Below, piece after piece: positions 1-7,970 of a stretch of DNA of 64,000 nt; positions within the stretch are counted from its first letter, which is position 1, and every line of letters begins with the position of its first letter. The stretch spans positions 248,001 to 312,000 of the forward strand of contig CANMVS010000007.1 in NCBI GenBank assembly GCA_947501445.1, read 5' to 3'. The notes under the pieces are model-generated. The model saw only the letters and a list, made by a program, of their open reading frames with translations. It was not told the origin of the DNA and did not search any database. The translations under genes and the position numbers were made by a program. Source of the DNA: an uncultured Rhizobiaceae group bacterium (GTDB lineage: Bacteria; Pseudomonadota; Alphaproteobacteria; Rhizobiales; Rhizobiaceae).

Positions 1-150
1 AGCCAGTCTGTTCTTGCGAAACGGACTGGGGTCTAATGCGGTTCAGGGCTGCGTCCCGAAGGGATTTGACATGATTTGCCTGTCTCCTCATGTTTCGAAT
101 TTGACCAAATCTGATAAAACCGGCACTTCAAGCCCGCTCTTCAACAGGCC

Positions 151-981
151 CTAGCGCTTTTCCAGGACGCGGTAAAGCATGCTGACGGGGAGTATACGTT
201 TCATCACCATTGCAATGCGGGCAGGTCGCGTCAGAACATAATGCGGCTTGGGACGGGCACTCTCAAGTGCATGTTTGAGCACTGCGTAGACGGCATCAGG
301 TTTGAGCTTGCCGCTGGATTTTACCCCGCCCTGCCGCAATCGCGCCAGTTCCTTTTGGTAGTCCTCGTGATGAACCGATCCCTCGGTATCGATGTATTTT
401 TCAACATAGGCCAGTGCATTGGTTGCGAATTTTGTTTCGATGGGGCCGGGTTCTATCAGGCTGAGGCTGATATCTGTGTCGGCCAGTTCATGCCGCAGTG
501 TCACAGAAAGCCCTTCCAGAGCAAATTTTGAGGCAGAATAGGCACCACGAAAACGCAAGGGAACCAAGCCAAGGATCGAGGAACACTGAACGATGCGTCC
601 ATGGCCCTGCCGGCGCATGACCGGCACAATGAGCCGGGTCAACGTATGCCAGCCGAAGAAGTTTGCTTCAAACTGCAAACGCAAAACATCGGTCGTCAGG
701 TCTTCGACGGCGCCCGGCTGGCCATAGGCTCCATTGTTAAACAGGGCATCAAGACGACCGTTCGTGCGTTGCAGAATGTCATCAGCAAGTGCCTTGATGC
801 TTTCTTCCTCACAATAGTCCAGGTAGAAAGCCTCCAGACCGTCTGCATTCAAGGCGGCAATGTCTTCAGTCTTGCGCGCGGTTGCAAACACGCGCCAGCC
901 ATCGGCCTTGAGGGCGCGGGCACAATAGGCACCAATGCCCGACGAGCACCCGGTGATAAGAATTGTTTTTGCCTGTGGCAT
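151..981 (-). CDS. SDR family NAD(P)-dependent oxidoreductase
   Basis: A 276-residue classical short-chain dehydrogenase/reductase. The N-terminal Rossmann motif TGCSSGIG lies at about residues 10-17, the NNG motif follows the fourth strand, and the catalytic YSASK sits near residue 150. Length and motif spacing match classical SDRs that reduce or oxidise a carbonyl or hydroxyl group with NAD(P)H in the cytoplasm. The substrate cannot be told from sequence. The gene is alone on its strand and is divergent from the BrkB-like gene. The start is the ATG just after a purine-rich stretch. Confidence 0.93.
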   Translation of the reverse strand: MPQAKTILITGCSSGIGAYCARALKADGWRVFATARKTEDIAALNADGLEAFYLDYCEEESIKALADDILQRTNGRLDALFNNGAYGQPGAVEDLTTDVLRLQFEANFFGWHTLTRLIVPVMRRQGHGRIVQCSSILGLVPLRFRGAYSASKFALEGLSVTLRHELADTDISLSLIEPGPIETKFATNALAYVEKYIDTEGSVHHEDYQKELARLRQGGVKSSGKLKPDAVYAVLKHALESARPKPHYVLTRPARIAMVMKRILPVSMLYRVLEKR

Positions 982-1169
982 CGAGGGCTCCGTTTGTTGA
1001 AATTCCGCTCTGAGCAGTTTTGCAGCCAGCGCAAATTGACGCTTTACCTGCAGAAAATTCGAGCGGGCAGTTGTTGCCTGTTCATTAACCGTTGCTAAAA
1101 CAGTTTGACAAGGCGTTGTTCTGTGAAATGAACAATATGGATATTGGTGTGAAGTTCGAAGGGGACCTG

Positions 1170-1997
1170 ATGGCGCAGCAACAGATCTGGAGTGTAATCA
1201 AAGGGGCCATCGTTCATTTCAATGATGATGACGGTTGGGCCATGGCCAGCCATGTAGCCCTGTCAACACTCCTGGCGCTGTTTCCGTTTTTGATATTTGC
1301 AACCTCTCTGGCGAGCTTTGTCGGTGCAAATGCTTTTGCCGATACCGCCGTTCACATCATTTTTGACACCTGGCCCAAATCAATTGCAGAACCGATTTCG
1401 CAGCAGGTTCTGGCAGTATTGACTGTCAACCGCAGTGGTTTGCTGACTGTCAGCGTTCTGATTGCCGCATTTTTTGCCTCCAATGGTGTCGAGGCCCTTC
1501 GGGTATCGCTCAACAGGGCTTATCGGGTGCACGATGGGCGATCAATCTTTTACAAACGGGCGCAGAGCCTTGGATTTGTGCTGATTGCCACGATCATTTT
1601 GATGGTCATCAGTTTTCTTCTGGTGCTGGCCCCGCTGTTGACGCAGCTGGCGCTGAAATGGTTGCCGCGTTCGGCCGATATTATTTCTCATCTCGACAAT
1701 TGGCGTGTTGTTGCAGCCATTGCCGTGCTGTTTTTCGGGCTGATGGTATGCCACCGCTGGCTTCCGTCGGGCCACCGCTCGTTCCGTGCCATTGTGCCAG
1801 GTGTGCTGGTTACAATGGTTTTGTGGATGGTGGGGGCATCACTCTTTTCGCTCTATCTGCAAAGTTTTTCCACCTATGTGGCCACCTACGCAGGTCTGGC
1901 CTCCATCATGATAGCCTTGATATTTCTGTATATTATAGCGGCAATATTCATTCTGGGTGCAGAATTGAATGCCTCAATCCTGGCTCATGGTGAGTGA
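1170..1997 (+). CDS. YihY/virulence factor BrkB family membrane protein
   Basis: An inner-membrane protein of about 275 residues with six or so hydrophobic segments, typical of the YihY/BrkB family. The family-like stretch ALSTLLALFPFLIF follows a short cytoplasmic N-terminus, and a late segment contains YAGLASIMIALIFLYI. Function in the family is unsettled; early claims of ribonuclease BN activity were withdrawn. The reading frame opens upstream at 1092, but the ATG at 1170 follows GGGGACC and begins MAQQQ, directly before the conserved region, so I chose it. It is divergent from the SDR gene. Confidence 0.9.
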   Translation: MAQQQIWSVIKGAIVHFNDDDGWAMASHVALSTLLALFPFLIFATSLASFVGANAFADTAVHIIFDTWPKSIAEPISQQVLAVLTVNRSGLLTVSVLIAAFFASNGVEALRVSLNRAYRVHDGRSIFYKRAQSLGFVLIATIILMVISFLLVLAPLLTQLALKWLPRSADIISHLDNWRVVAAIAVLFFGLMVCHRWLPSGHRSFRAIVPGVLVTMVLWMVGASLFSLYLQSFSTYVATYAGLASIMIALIFLYIIAAIFILGAELNASILAHGE

Positions 1998-2172
1998 AAA
2001 GCGACAATATCAGTCGAAAGATATCCATCAATCGTTAACCGTTTTGGCCGGTTTTGCTCCAAAACCCCTCAAATTCAAGGTATTATGGGGCCGGGCAAAT
2101 GAATTGCCCTGCAAAATTCCTGAGGGCTGGGCGGTACAGGTTTTGCGCAAACGCAAATGACGGAGCGATGAG

Positions 2173-2460
2173 ATGGTTGGATATATGCCCCCGGAAGTAT
2201 TCTATGGGTTGATTGTTGCCTGTGTAATAGGATGTTTCTTTGTTGGTCATGCCATGGATGGTGTCATGGGATCGACGGGATTTGGTGTTCTTGGCAATAT
2301 GCTCATTTTGATCACCGGCCTGTTTATCGGCATGTTTGTTGCCGATATCACCGGTTTGCGCGTTGCACGACCCGAAATCCTCATTGGTGCCGCAATGGTC
2401 GGTTCATTTGGCTCGCTTCTCGTATTGGCTTTGCTCAAACACCTGTTTATGCGGGTGTGA
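2173..2460 (+). CDS. Small membrane protein of unknown function
   Basis: A 95-residue protein with three hydrophobic segments (about residues 8-26, 34-53 and 68-90) and glycine-rich turns. The size and pattern recall GlsB/YeaQ-type small stress membrane proteins, but I do not see a diagnostic motif, so this is only a resemblance. The ATG follows CGGAGCGATGAG, an acceptable ribosome binding site. It lies 175 bases after the BrkB-like gene on the same strand and ends 15 bases from the convergent gluQ gene. Confidence 0.7.
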   Translation: MVGYMPPEVFYGLIVACVIGCFFVGHAMDGVMGSTGFGVLGNMLILITGLFIGMFVADITGLRVARPEILIGAAMVGSFGSLLVLALLKHLFMRV

Positions 2461-2475
2461 AAAGACGGTCGTTGC

Positions 2476-3369
2476 CTACAGCTTTTCACTCCGTTCGCAC
2501 AGGGCACGCACATCGTCGGGCGTCAGCCCGGCATTGCGCAATGAGCGAATGGACGTGTCGCGATCGCTCTTGGATAACTTGCGGCCCGTGCTGTCACCAA
2601 TGAGCAGATGGTGACAATAAAGCGGCGCCTGCAGCCCCAGAATGACCTGCAATAACCGGTGGATGGATGTGGCGGCAAACAAATCATGTCCGCGTATGAC
2701 ATCGCTAACACCCTGGATTCCATCATCAACAACAACTGACAGATGGTAGCTGGTCGGAATATCCTTGCGTGCAATGACAACATCGCCCCAGGCGGCGGGA
2801 TCGGCAGCAATTGTGCCTGACTGCCCCTGTGGACCCTGACCGGTTTCCTGCCAGCTAAGCGCCCCGCCAACATGGGCAATAGCTTTGCCTGTATTCAGTC
2901 GCCACGCGAAAGCCCTTCCGGTGTTGATCAGATCCTGTTGTGCACCGGTGGAGAGATTACGTTCCACGCCAGGATAAAGCGGCGTGCCATCAGGATCGCG
3001 TGGCCAGGTCTGCTGCGATGCTTCCTTCTTGCGCACAGCATCGCGAATTTCGCCACGTGTAAGAAATGCCGGATAGACAAGATCCAATTGCCGCAGTTGA
3101 TCCAATGCTTTGAGATAGTCGTCAAAATGATCGCTTTGACGACGCACCGGATCACGCCAGCGCATGCCAATCCAATGCAGGTCCTCCAGCATTTGCGCTT
3201 CAAGCGCATTGGTGCAGCGTGTTGTGTCAATATCTTCCAGACGCAGCAACAGCGTGCCCCCGGCCCGTGCCGCAGCATCCATGTTCTGCCAGGCGGCAAA
3301 GGCATGGCCCAGATGCAGTGCCCCATTGGGACTTGGTGCAAATCGGAAAATCTGTTGCATGGTGTTCAT
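2476..3369 (-). CDS. gluQ: Glutamyl-Q tRNA(Asp) synthetase
   Basis: A 297-residue truncated class I glutamyl-tRNA synthetase paralogue. It has the catalytic domain only: RFAPSPNGALHLGH (HIGH signature) at about residues 9-22, LRLEDIDTTR, and KLSKS near residue 270, with no anticodon-binding domain. Family members attach glutamate to the queuosine base at position 34 of tRNA-Asp. The segment YPAFLTRGEI stands where the Escherichia coli enzyme has zinc-binding cysteines, so the zinc site appears to be missing here. It converges with the small membrane protein gene. Confidence 0.92.
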   Translation of the reverse strand: MNTMQQIFRFAPSPNGALHLGHAFAAWQNMDAAARAGGTLLLRLEDIDTTRCTNALEAQMLEDLHWIGMRWRDPVRRQSDHFDDYLKALDQLRQLDLVYPAFLTRGEIRDAVRKKEASQQTWPRDPDGTPLYPGVERNLSTGAQQDLINTGRAFAWRLNTGKAIAHVGGALSWQETGQGPQGQSGTIAADPAAWGDVVIARKDIPTSYHLSVVVDDGIQGVSDVIRGHDLFAATSIHRLLQVILGLQAPLYCHHLLIGDSTGRKLSKSDRDTSIRSLRNAGLTPDDVRALCERSEKL

Positions 3370-3495
3370 TCGGTCTCATTCCATGGCACGGCAGTTGCTA
3401 TTGTGATAGTCAAAATGGTCTTACCCCGGGTTCCTCTGGCATTGATCCTCGGGGCGTTTTGCTGGCGCAGGAATAACAGGAATGAAACATCAGGC

Positions 3496-4155
3496 ATGAA
3501 TGGTCGCACAATAGATACGCTGGATGATATTTCAGACGGCCTGGCAGCGCTTGTCAAGCTTGACAGTCGTTTGGTGCGCGTCGTGGAATGCGCTGGTGCT
3601 GTGCCATTGCGTCGCCAGCCGCCCGGCTATGAGGGACTGGCAAATATCATAGTTTCGCAGATGGTTTCAAAAGCCAGTGCCCGTGCCATCTGGATGCGTT
3701 TGCTGGATGTGGCCAGTGGGTGCAATGAGCGACAGATTCTTGATCTGACCGACGCGCAATGTCGCCGGATCGGCCTGTCCCGCTCGAAGGAACAGACGTT
3801 GAAGGCTGCAGCGCAGGCCGTCATGGACGGTGTTATCAATCCCGAGGCGTTGTGTCTTATACCGGCCAAAACATCCATGGCAACGATGACCGCTATCAAG
3901 GGCATCGGCCCATGGACTGCGGAAGTCTATCTGCTTTTTTGCGCCGGGCATTGTGACATATTTCCAGCTGGCGATGTTGCCCTTCAGGCAGCTGTCGGCC
4001 ACGCGCTTGGCATGAAGCAGCGGCCAAGCCAGAAAGCTGTCGGCGAGATTGCAACGATCTGGCAGCCCTGGCGCGGTGTAGCCGCCCGGCTGTTTTGGGC
4101 CTATTATGCGACCGAAATGCAACGCGGTGATGTTGTGCCCACGGCTGACAGTTGA
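3496..4155 (+). CDS. DNA-3-methyladenine glycosylase (AlkA type)
   Basis: A 219-residue helix-hairpin-helix base-excision glycosylase that removes alkylated purines from DNA. The hairpin motif IKGIGPWTAEVYLLF is followed by FPAGDVALQAAVG, which holds the catalytic aspartate found in AlkA enzymes. It lacks the N-terminal AlkA domain, as is usual for short bacterial homologues. The frame is open far upstream, but that overlaps gluQ on the other strand. The ATG at 3496 begins MNGRTIDTLDD just before the conserved fold and is the best start. It is divergent from gluQ with about 125 bases between the starts. Confidence 0.9.
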   Translation: MNGRTIDTLDDISDGLAALVKLDSRLVRVVECAGAVPLRRQPPGYEGLANIIVSQMVSKASARAIWMRLLDVASGCNERQILDLTDAQCRRIGLSRSKEQTLKAAAQAVMDGVINPEALCLIPAKTSMATMTAIKGIGPWTAEVYLLFCAGHCDIFPAGDVALQAAVGHALGMKQRPSQKAVGEIATIWQPWRGVAARLFWAYYATEMQRGDVVPTADS

Positions 4156-4214
4156 CGCGTGCTTTTATCGTTCATTGAGGCTGAGCCGCCCGAATGATCC
4201 GGTTGAAGCGGTAA

Positions 4215-4520
4215 TTTAGAGCCTGTCTTTTTTAAATGGAAGCATTTGATGGCGGAAAGTCGGTCCACTCGGCTAGGCGCGTCGCGCAGCGCGATGTGGT
4301 GCATCGGGCAAGCGGTGCAACGACGTTGATGGGCCGACTTTCCGTCACCCCTGACAGGCCGAAACAGTTGAGACACCGCGATAAATGGGCCGGGCGATTT
4401 TGCCCCCTGACAGCGTTGGCTCGCACTTGTGGTGGAATGACACCACTGCGTGCAATCCGCCTCCTCAGCGACCAAAATCGTCCGGTCAAATGTTTCCATT
4501 TAAAAAAGACAGGCTCTAAA
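4215..4520. repeat. 306-bp structured inverted-repeat element (MITE-like)
   Basis: Two 35-bp arms, 4215-4249 and 4486-4520, are inverted copies that match at 34 of 35 positions (arm begins TTTAGAGCCTGTCTTTTTTA). The interior folds again into two arms: CGGAAAGTCGG (4253-4263) pairs with 4334-4344, and 4390-4402 pairs with 4473-4485 at 12 of 13 positions. A small hairpin GTGGT/ACCAC lies at 4429-4446. No convincing gene lies inside and I see no target-site duplication. It could be a MITE, a remnant of an element, or a structured transcript. It fills the gap between the glycosylase and the HNH gene. Confidence 0.75.
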
Positions 4521-4626
4521 CCTGCAGCACCGGGTCAATTTATCGTTTACAGGCAATGACTTCACATTCCTGTAACAACCGGCTTAATATATCAGCGATG
4601 ACGAGCGAATCACTCAGGAGCTTGAG

Positions 4627-5184
4627 TTGACAATTGCAGTGTCTCCAGACGCGCTTCCGGCGCTTGTGCTGAATGCCGATTACCGGCCACTCAGCTATTA
4701 CCCTTTATCGCTTTGGTCCTGGCAGGATGCGATAAAGGCGGTTTTCCTTGACCGTGTGAACATCGTTGCCGAATATGAGCATCAGGTGTCTTCTCCAAGC
4801 ATGTCGATGTCCTTGCCGAGTGTTGTTTGTCTCAAAAGCTACGTTAAACCCAGCCGTTATCCGGCCTTTACCCGGTTCAACGTTTTTCTGCGGGACCGGT
4901 TCAAGTGCCAATATTGCGGCACTGACAGGGATCTGACGTTTGACCATGTGATTCCGCGCCGTCATGGCGGCCAGACCACCTGGGAAAATATCGTTGCTGC
5001 CTGCTCACCCTGCAATCTGAAAAAGGGCGGTAAGATGCCCCGGGAAGCACGTATGTACCCGGCGCAAAAGCCGTTTCATCCAACGGTGCATGACCTGCAT
5101 AACAATGGCCGCATGTTCCCACCCAACCACCTTCATGAAAGCTGGATGGATTACCTCTATTGGGATGTCGAACTGGTCCCATAG
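4627..5184 (+). CDS. HNH endonuclease
   Basis: A 185-residue HNH nuclease. The core runs CQYCG, then DHVIPRRHGG, then ENIVAACSPCN, giving the two CxxC zinc pairs and the catalytic DH and N residues of the family. The N-terminal half (PALVLNADYRPLSYYPLS) is typical of a conserved stand-alone group common in alphaproteobacteria whose role is not known. The start is TTG at 4627, six bases after AGGAG; no ATG fits before the conserved N-terminus. Its TAG stop coincides with the first bases of the palindromic repeat at 5182. Confidence 0.9.
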   Translation: MTIAVSPDALPALVLNADYRPLSYYPLSLWSWQDAIKAVFLDRVNIVAEYEHQVSSPSMSMSLPSVVCLKSYVKPSRYPAFTRFNVFLRDRFKCQYCGTDRDLTFDHVIPRRHGGQTTWENIVAACSPCNLKKGGKMPREARMYPAQKPFHPTVHDLHNNGRMFPPNHLHESWMDYLYWDVELVP

Positions 5185-5283
5185 AGCAATTCATGTTTTG
5201 ACGGAATCGGCAAAACCTGAATGCATCAACAAAATCAAAGGACGACACCGTTGTCCCGTTTCTGACAAAACGTGAAACGGTCC
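5182..5283 (+). repeat. RIME-like double-palindrome repeat, copy 1
   Basis: About 102 bases beginning TAGAGCAATTCA. The first half holds a stem around TTTTGACGGAATCGGCAAAA and the second half a stem CCGTTTC/GAAACGG. Closely similar copies occur at 29323-29426 and, inverted, at 34781-34881, with truncated copies at 7079 and 60581. Size and two-palindrome design match the RIME family described from rhizobia. The first three bases serve as the stop codon of the HNH gene. Confidence 0.85.
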
Positions 5284-5305
5284 TGGGACGAGATCCGGCC
5301 GGATT

Positions 5306-5818
5306 TTACGCTTTGAAAGCACTGCGCAGACAGCTGAAGGCCAGCAGCACACTGGCAACAACATTCCATCCGGCAAAGGACAGACCCATGACCCGCAGGG
5401 CCGCTTCATTGCATGCGGGCGGCTTTTTGGCATTGAGGTCGTCAAGCAGGCTGCTGGCATCTGATGTCAGCCCGCCGGTGCCTCCACCACAGCCGACAGG
5501 TCCTTCCCACCAGCCCCATTCAACGCCGGAATGATAGGCCCCAAGCCCGGCGCCATAAATCATCAGGCCGCCACCCAGCACAAAAAGCAAACGTGTTAAA
5601 ACGGCAGGCGCTTTCATGGCCGCGCAGATGGCAGCAAGGATCATCACGGGAACGCCCAGATAATAGGGTGTGCGTTGCTCAAGGCATAGGGCACAGGGGA
5701 TGTAACCGCCAATATGTTCAAAGCCATGGGCCGTGCCGACAACCACCGCCATGACAACGGCAATCCTGACAGCGGGCATCACCTTGCTTTTTTCAATCGG
5801 TGTGTTCAATGCAACCAT
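5306..5818 (-). CDS. dsbB: DsbB-like disulfide bond formation protein
   Basis: A 170-residue inner-membrane protein with four hydrophobic segments. It has the DsbB features: a first periplasmic cysteine pair in IPCALCLEQR near residues 41-44, and a second pair formed by VGCGGG and ACNEA in the second loop. DsbB proteins reoxidise periplasmic DsbA and pass electrons to quinone. It precedes no obvious partner; the YqaA-like gene lies 27 bases upstream on the same strand, so the two may be cotranscribed. Confidence 0.85.
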   Translation of the reverse strand: MVALNTPIEKSKVMPAVRIAVVMAVVVGTAHGFEHIGGYIPCALCLEQRTPYYLGVPVMILAAICAAMKAPAVLTRLLFVLGGGLMIYGAGLGAYHSGVEWGWWEGPVGCGGGTGGLTSDASSLLDDLNAKKPPACNEAALRVMGLSFAGWNVVASVLLAFSCLRSAFKA

Positions 5819-5845
5819 CAGTTTTCCCCGTAAAAAATCAAACCA

Positions 5846-6427
5846 TCAAAATACAAATTTCAATGCGTAGAATCCGCCGATCAAAAGCACCATGAATATG
5901 GCAAAAAGAATGCCAAGGTATTTCTCGATAAAGGTACGGATGGGCTCGCCAAACCGGTAGAGCAGGTAGGCGACGAGAAAGAAACGGAAGCTGCGGCCAA
6001 TGATACTGACAACAATAAATGTCAGCAAATTCAAGCCCGTCGCGCCGGAAAATATTGTCAGCACCTTATAGGGAAATGGTGTAATTGCGGCGAACAGCAC
6101 ACCCCAGCCACCATAGGTATTGTACCATTGTGTTACCTTGGCAAAGGAATCTTCCTTGCCATATAATGCCAGTATCGGTGCGCCAATCGCCTCATATAAA
6201 AACATGCCAATGGCATATCCAAGCAGGGCCCCCATGATCGACGCCACGGTGCATATAAGGGCGTTTTTCCACCAATTGGCACGATCTGCCAGCACCATGG
6301 GAATGAGCAGAACATCGGGCGGAATGGGAAAGATCGAGCTTTCCAGAAAGGAAACGCCAGCCAATGCCATGCGAGCGTTGCGTGTGGCCGCCAGCGACAT
6401 GGTCCAGTTGTAAAGGCGTCTGATCAT
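5846..6427 (-). CDS. YqaA family membrane protein (VTT/DedA-like)
   Basis: A 193-residue polytopic protein resembling YqaA, a small branch of the DedA/VTT superfamily. The sequence ESSIFPIPPDVLLIPMVLA near residues 29-47 and the later stretch TPFPYKVLTIFSGATGLN are the recognisable features; the latter resembles the re-entrant loop of DedA proteins. Related proteins are implicated in lipid handling across the membrane, but the role of YqaA itself is not established. It lies just upstream of the dsbB-like gene on the same strand. Confidence 0.85.
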   Translation of the reverse strand: MIRRLYNWTMSLAATRNARMALAGVSFLESSIFPIPPDVLLIPMVLADRANWWKNALICTVASIMGALLGYAIGMFLYEAIGAPILALYGKEDSFAKVTQWYNTYGGWGVLFAAITPFPYKVLTIFSGATGLNLLTFIVVSIIGRSFRFFLVAYLLYRFGEPIRTFIEKYLGILFAIFMVLLIGGFYALKFVF

Positions 6428-6738
6428 TGATTGGGTTCCCGTTGGCGCTCAGCTTTTAAGTAGAAATCAGTGGCGGGTAAACCTCAATTTGCCCACACGA
6501 GGTGCTTTGCATTTCGCCGTCTGCGCATAGTGCAGGCAAAGCGCTAACAAAATTGGCAGTATTTTGGCGCTTTTTCTGTTGCGAAACGGGGATACGACCG
6601 GAAACGCCTGTATCAGGCGCGGCAATTCGTCCAACCCAATTGTCATGAGCAGACCTGTTGCGACTGCGGATTTATGCATGAGATCGTTCGCGACCGGCGA
6701 TTTTTTCCGCTTTTCAGCCACAAGGTGAAAAAAGCAAG
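6428..6738. other. Intergenic region with no recognised feature
   Basis: About 310 bases between the YqaA-like gene and the tRNA promoter. Reading frames here give no recognisable protein and I see no strong hairpin or repeat. Confidence 0.4.
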
Positions 6739-6766
6739 TTGACCGGATGACACCGGTTCGTATATT
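6739..6766 (+). promoter_or_regulatory. Likely sigma-70 promoter of tRNA-Leu
   Basis: TTGACC (6739-6744), a 16-base spacer and TATATT (6761-6766) form a good housekeeping promoter ending 29 bases before the tRNA gene. Confidence 0.55.
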
Positions 6767-6795
6767 CCGTCTTCTGTTTTCAAGAAACGACACAG

Positions 6796-6880
6796 GCCCC
6801 TGTGGCGGAACTGGTAGACGCGTTGGATTCAAAATCCAATTTCTTCGGAAGTGTCGGTTCGAGTCCGACCGGGGGCACCA
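6796..6880 (+). tRNA. tRNA-Leu (CAA anticodon)
   Basis: An 85-base tRNA with the CCA encoded. The acceptor GCCCCTG pairs with CGGGGGC, the anticodon stem TTGGA/TCCAA encloses loop TTCAAAA giving anticodon CAA for codon UUG, and the T arm is GTCGG-TTCGAGT-CCGAC. The extra arm is consistent with a class II leucine tRNA. The 700 bases downstream hold mobile-element debris, so this tRNA is a possible integration site. Confidence 0.97.
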
Positions 6881-7078
6881 TCAAAATCTTCTTAATTTAT
6901 TGATTTTATTAGCTATTTCACAATATCGTGTGCAGCCTATTGAAGAATTTTCGTGTTTTGTGATACAAATTGTACCACATTTGAGTGTGTTCATAGAGAT
7001 GTATCGTGCATCGAACGCAAACGAAAAAGGGTGATTTCCGAACCGGTATTTTGTGCCTTAATCGTAATTCACCCAAAA

Positions 7079-7147
7079 AACTGAATGCATCAACAAAATC
7101 AACGGCCGACACCGCTATCCCGTTTTCGACAAAACGTGAAATGATCT
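7079..7147 (+). repeat. RIME-like repeat, truncated copy (3' half)
   Basis: Matches the repeat from CTGAATGCATCAACAAAATC to the end of the second palindrome but lacks the first palindrome. It abuts the IS66 remnant with no spacer. Confidence 0.7.
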
Positions 7148-7363
7148 GATGCGGTCGAGCGCGCAATCCACTCCGTTATCCATCACAGAAAGAACGCTCT
7201 GTTTGACGGCAACGATGGCGGTGCGCAATGCGGGACCATGTGTGCATCACTGATTGAAATATGTAAAATGAACCGGGTCGTGCCGCACAATTATGTCACC
7301 GGCTTTCTCGCAGCGATCCTGGCTGGTCATGGACAATAACAGATCAACGGATTGCCAGCCTGA
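7148..7363 (+). pseudogene. IS66-type transposase, 3' remnant
   Basis: Read in one frame from 7148, this gives DAVERAIHSVIHHRKNALF, then DGNDGGAQ, ASLIEICKMN and VPHNYVTGFLAAILAGHGQ, then a TAA at 7337-7339, and a further QINGLPA before TGA at 7361. This matches the conserved C-terminal end of IS66 transposases (VERAIRP, RKNALFAGSDGGAE, ASLIETCKLN, YLTDVL). Only the last 70 or so codons remain, the DDE catalytic core is gone, and an internal stop is present. No IS66 terminal repeat was found downstream. The fragment is a decayed relic joined directly to the truncated repeat. Confidence 0.85.
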
Positions 7364-7481
7364 AGCTCCAAGGTCTGACGCAACGCGGGGCCAGAGGATA
7401 GATTAATTTTAATTATAGTTCGAACAAAGTAGAGGAAAAGGCGCATCTTTACGTTGAGGACAGATCGAAAGGAAAAGTGAT

Positions 7482-7517
7482 ATGAACCGGCCGAAAGAGA
7501 CCCCGCAACTCATCTGA
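7482..7517 (+). other. Possible short peptide with frameshifted extension
   Basis: An ATG at 7482 follows AAAGGAAAAGTGAT and reads MNRPKETPQLI before TGA at 7515. In the +1 frame the sequence stays open to the first RiPP precursor gene and encodes GATAPSTIEWGDCAVVKIG followed by PGSSCTTT, a Gly/Ser/Thr-rich stretch with two cysteines. This could be a broken small precursor peptide, or chance. Confidence 0.25.
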
Positions 7518-7623
7518 TATCTATGGAGCTACTGCGCCTTCCACTATCGAATGGGGTGATTGCGCCGTAGTTAAAATTGGTCCTGGTTCAAGTTGCACTA
7601 CGACTATGAGAAGGAGAAAGAAC

Positions 7624-7893
7624 ATGACCATCGCAAAAGCCATTGCCCGCGCCTGGAGTGATCCGGACTATAAAACCATGTTGTTGAACGACCCGCATAC
7701 CGCTTTGGCGGAAGTCGGTGTCGATGTTTCGACCGGTGCCAAGGTCAAGGTTCTGGAGAATTCTGCAGATACGCATCATATGGTGCTGCCGCTGGCTCCA
7801 GCTAATGTCGATGAACTTTCTGCTGACGCGCTGGAGAAAATCGCAGGAGGGATGGGCGGCATAAGCTATGGAGGCGGCATTAGCCTGTTGTAG
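7624..7893 (+). CDS. NHLP-leader RiPP precursor peptide, copy 1
   Basis: An 89-residue peptide whose leader resembles the alpha subunit of nitrile hydratase: IARAWSDPDYKTMLLNDPHT at the N-terminus and KVKVLENSADTHHMVLPL in the middle. The leader ends in a double glycine, IAGG, at residues 75-76, leaving a 13-residue glycine-rich core MGGISYGGGISLL. This layout is that of the NHLP family of precursors to ribosomally made, post-translationally modified peptides. AAGGAGAAAGAAC precedes the ATG. No maturation enzyme or peptidase-exporter gene lies nearby. The second copy has exactly the same leader and core lengths. Confidence 0.85.
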   Translation: MTIAKAIARAWSDPDYKTMLLNDPHTALAEVGVDVSTGAKVKVLENSADTHHMVLPLAPANVDELSADALEKIAGGMGGISYGGGISLL

Positions 7894-7970
7894 TTGCGGA
7901 CATCTGTTGACCGACGGGTTAACAGCTTCAGCTGATTGTATCAATTGACCCTGGGACAAGGAGAACAACC

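Noticed and set aside
3-29. 10-bp hairpin CCAGTCTGTT/AACGGACTGG at the window start
   Set aside because: It contains a G-T pair, lacks a T tract and is 120 bases from the nearest gene end, so a terminator call is not supported.
1969-2160. 63-codon frame between the BrkB-like gene and the small membrane protein
   Set aside because: It overlaps the end of the BrkB-like gene, has no convincing ribosome binding site and no recognisable composition.
2872-3495. Upstream extension of the AlkA-type glycosylase frame
   Set aside because: It lies opposite gluQ, shows no conserved sequence, and a good ATG at 3496 precedes the glycosylase fold.
4104-4559. Open frames inside the inverted-repeat element on both strands
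   Set aside because: They arise within palindromic sequence, change across the arms and give no recognisable protein.
6918-7166. 82-codon minus-strand frame downstream of tRNA-Leu
   Set aside because: Part of it is translation of the RIME-like repeat and the rest is AT-rich sequence without any family similarity.
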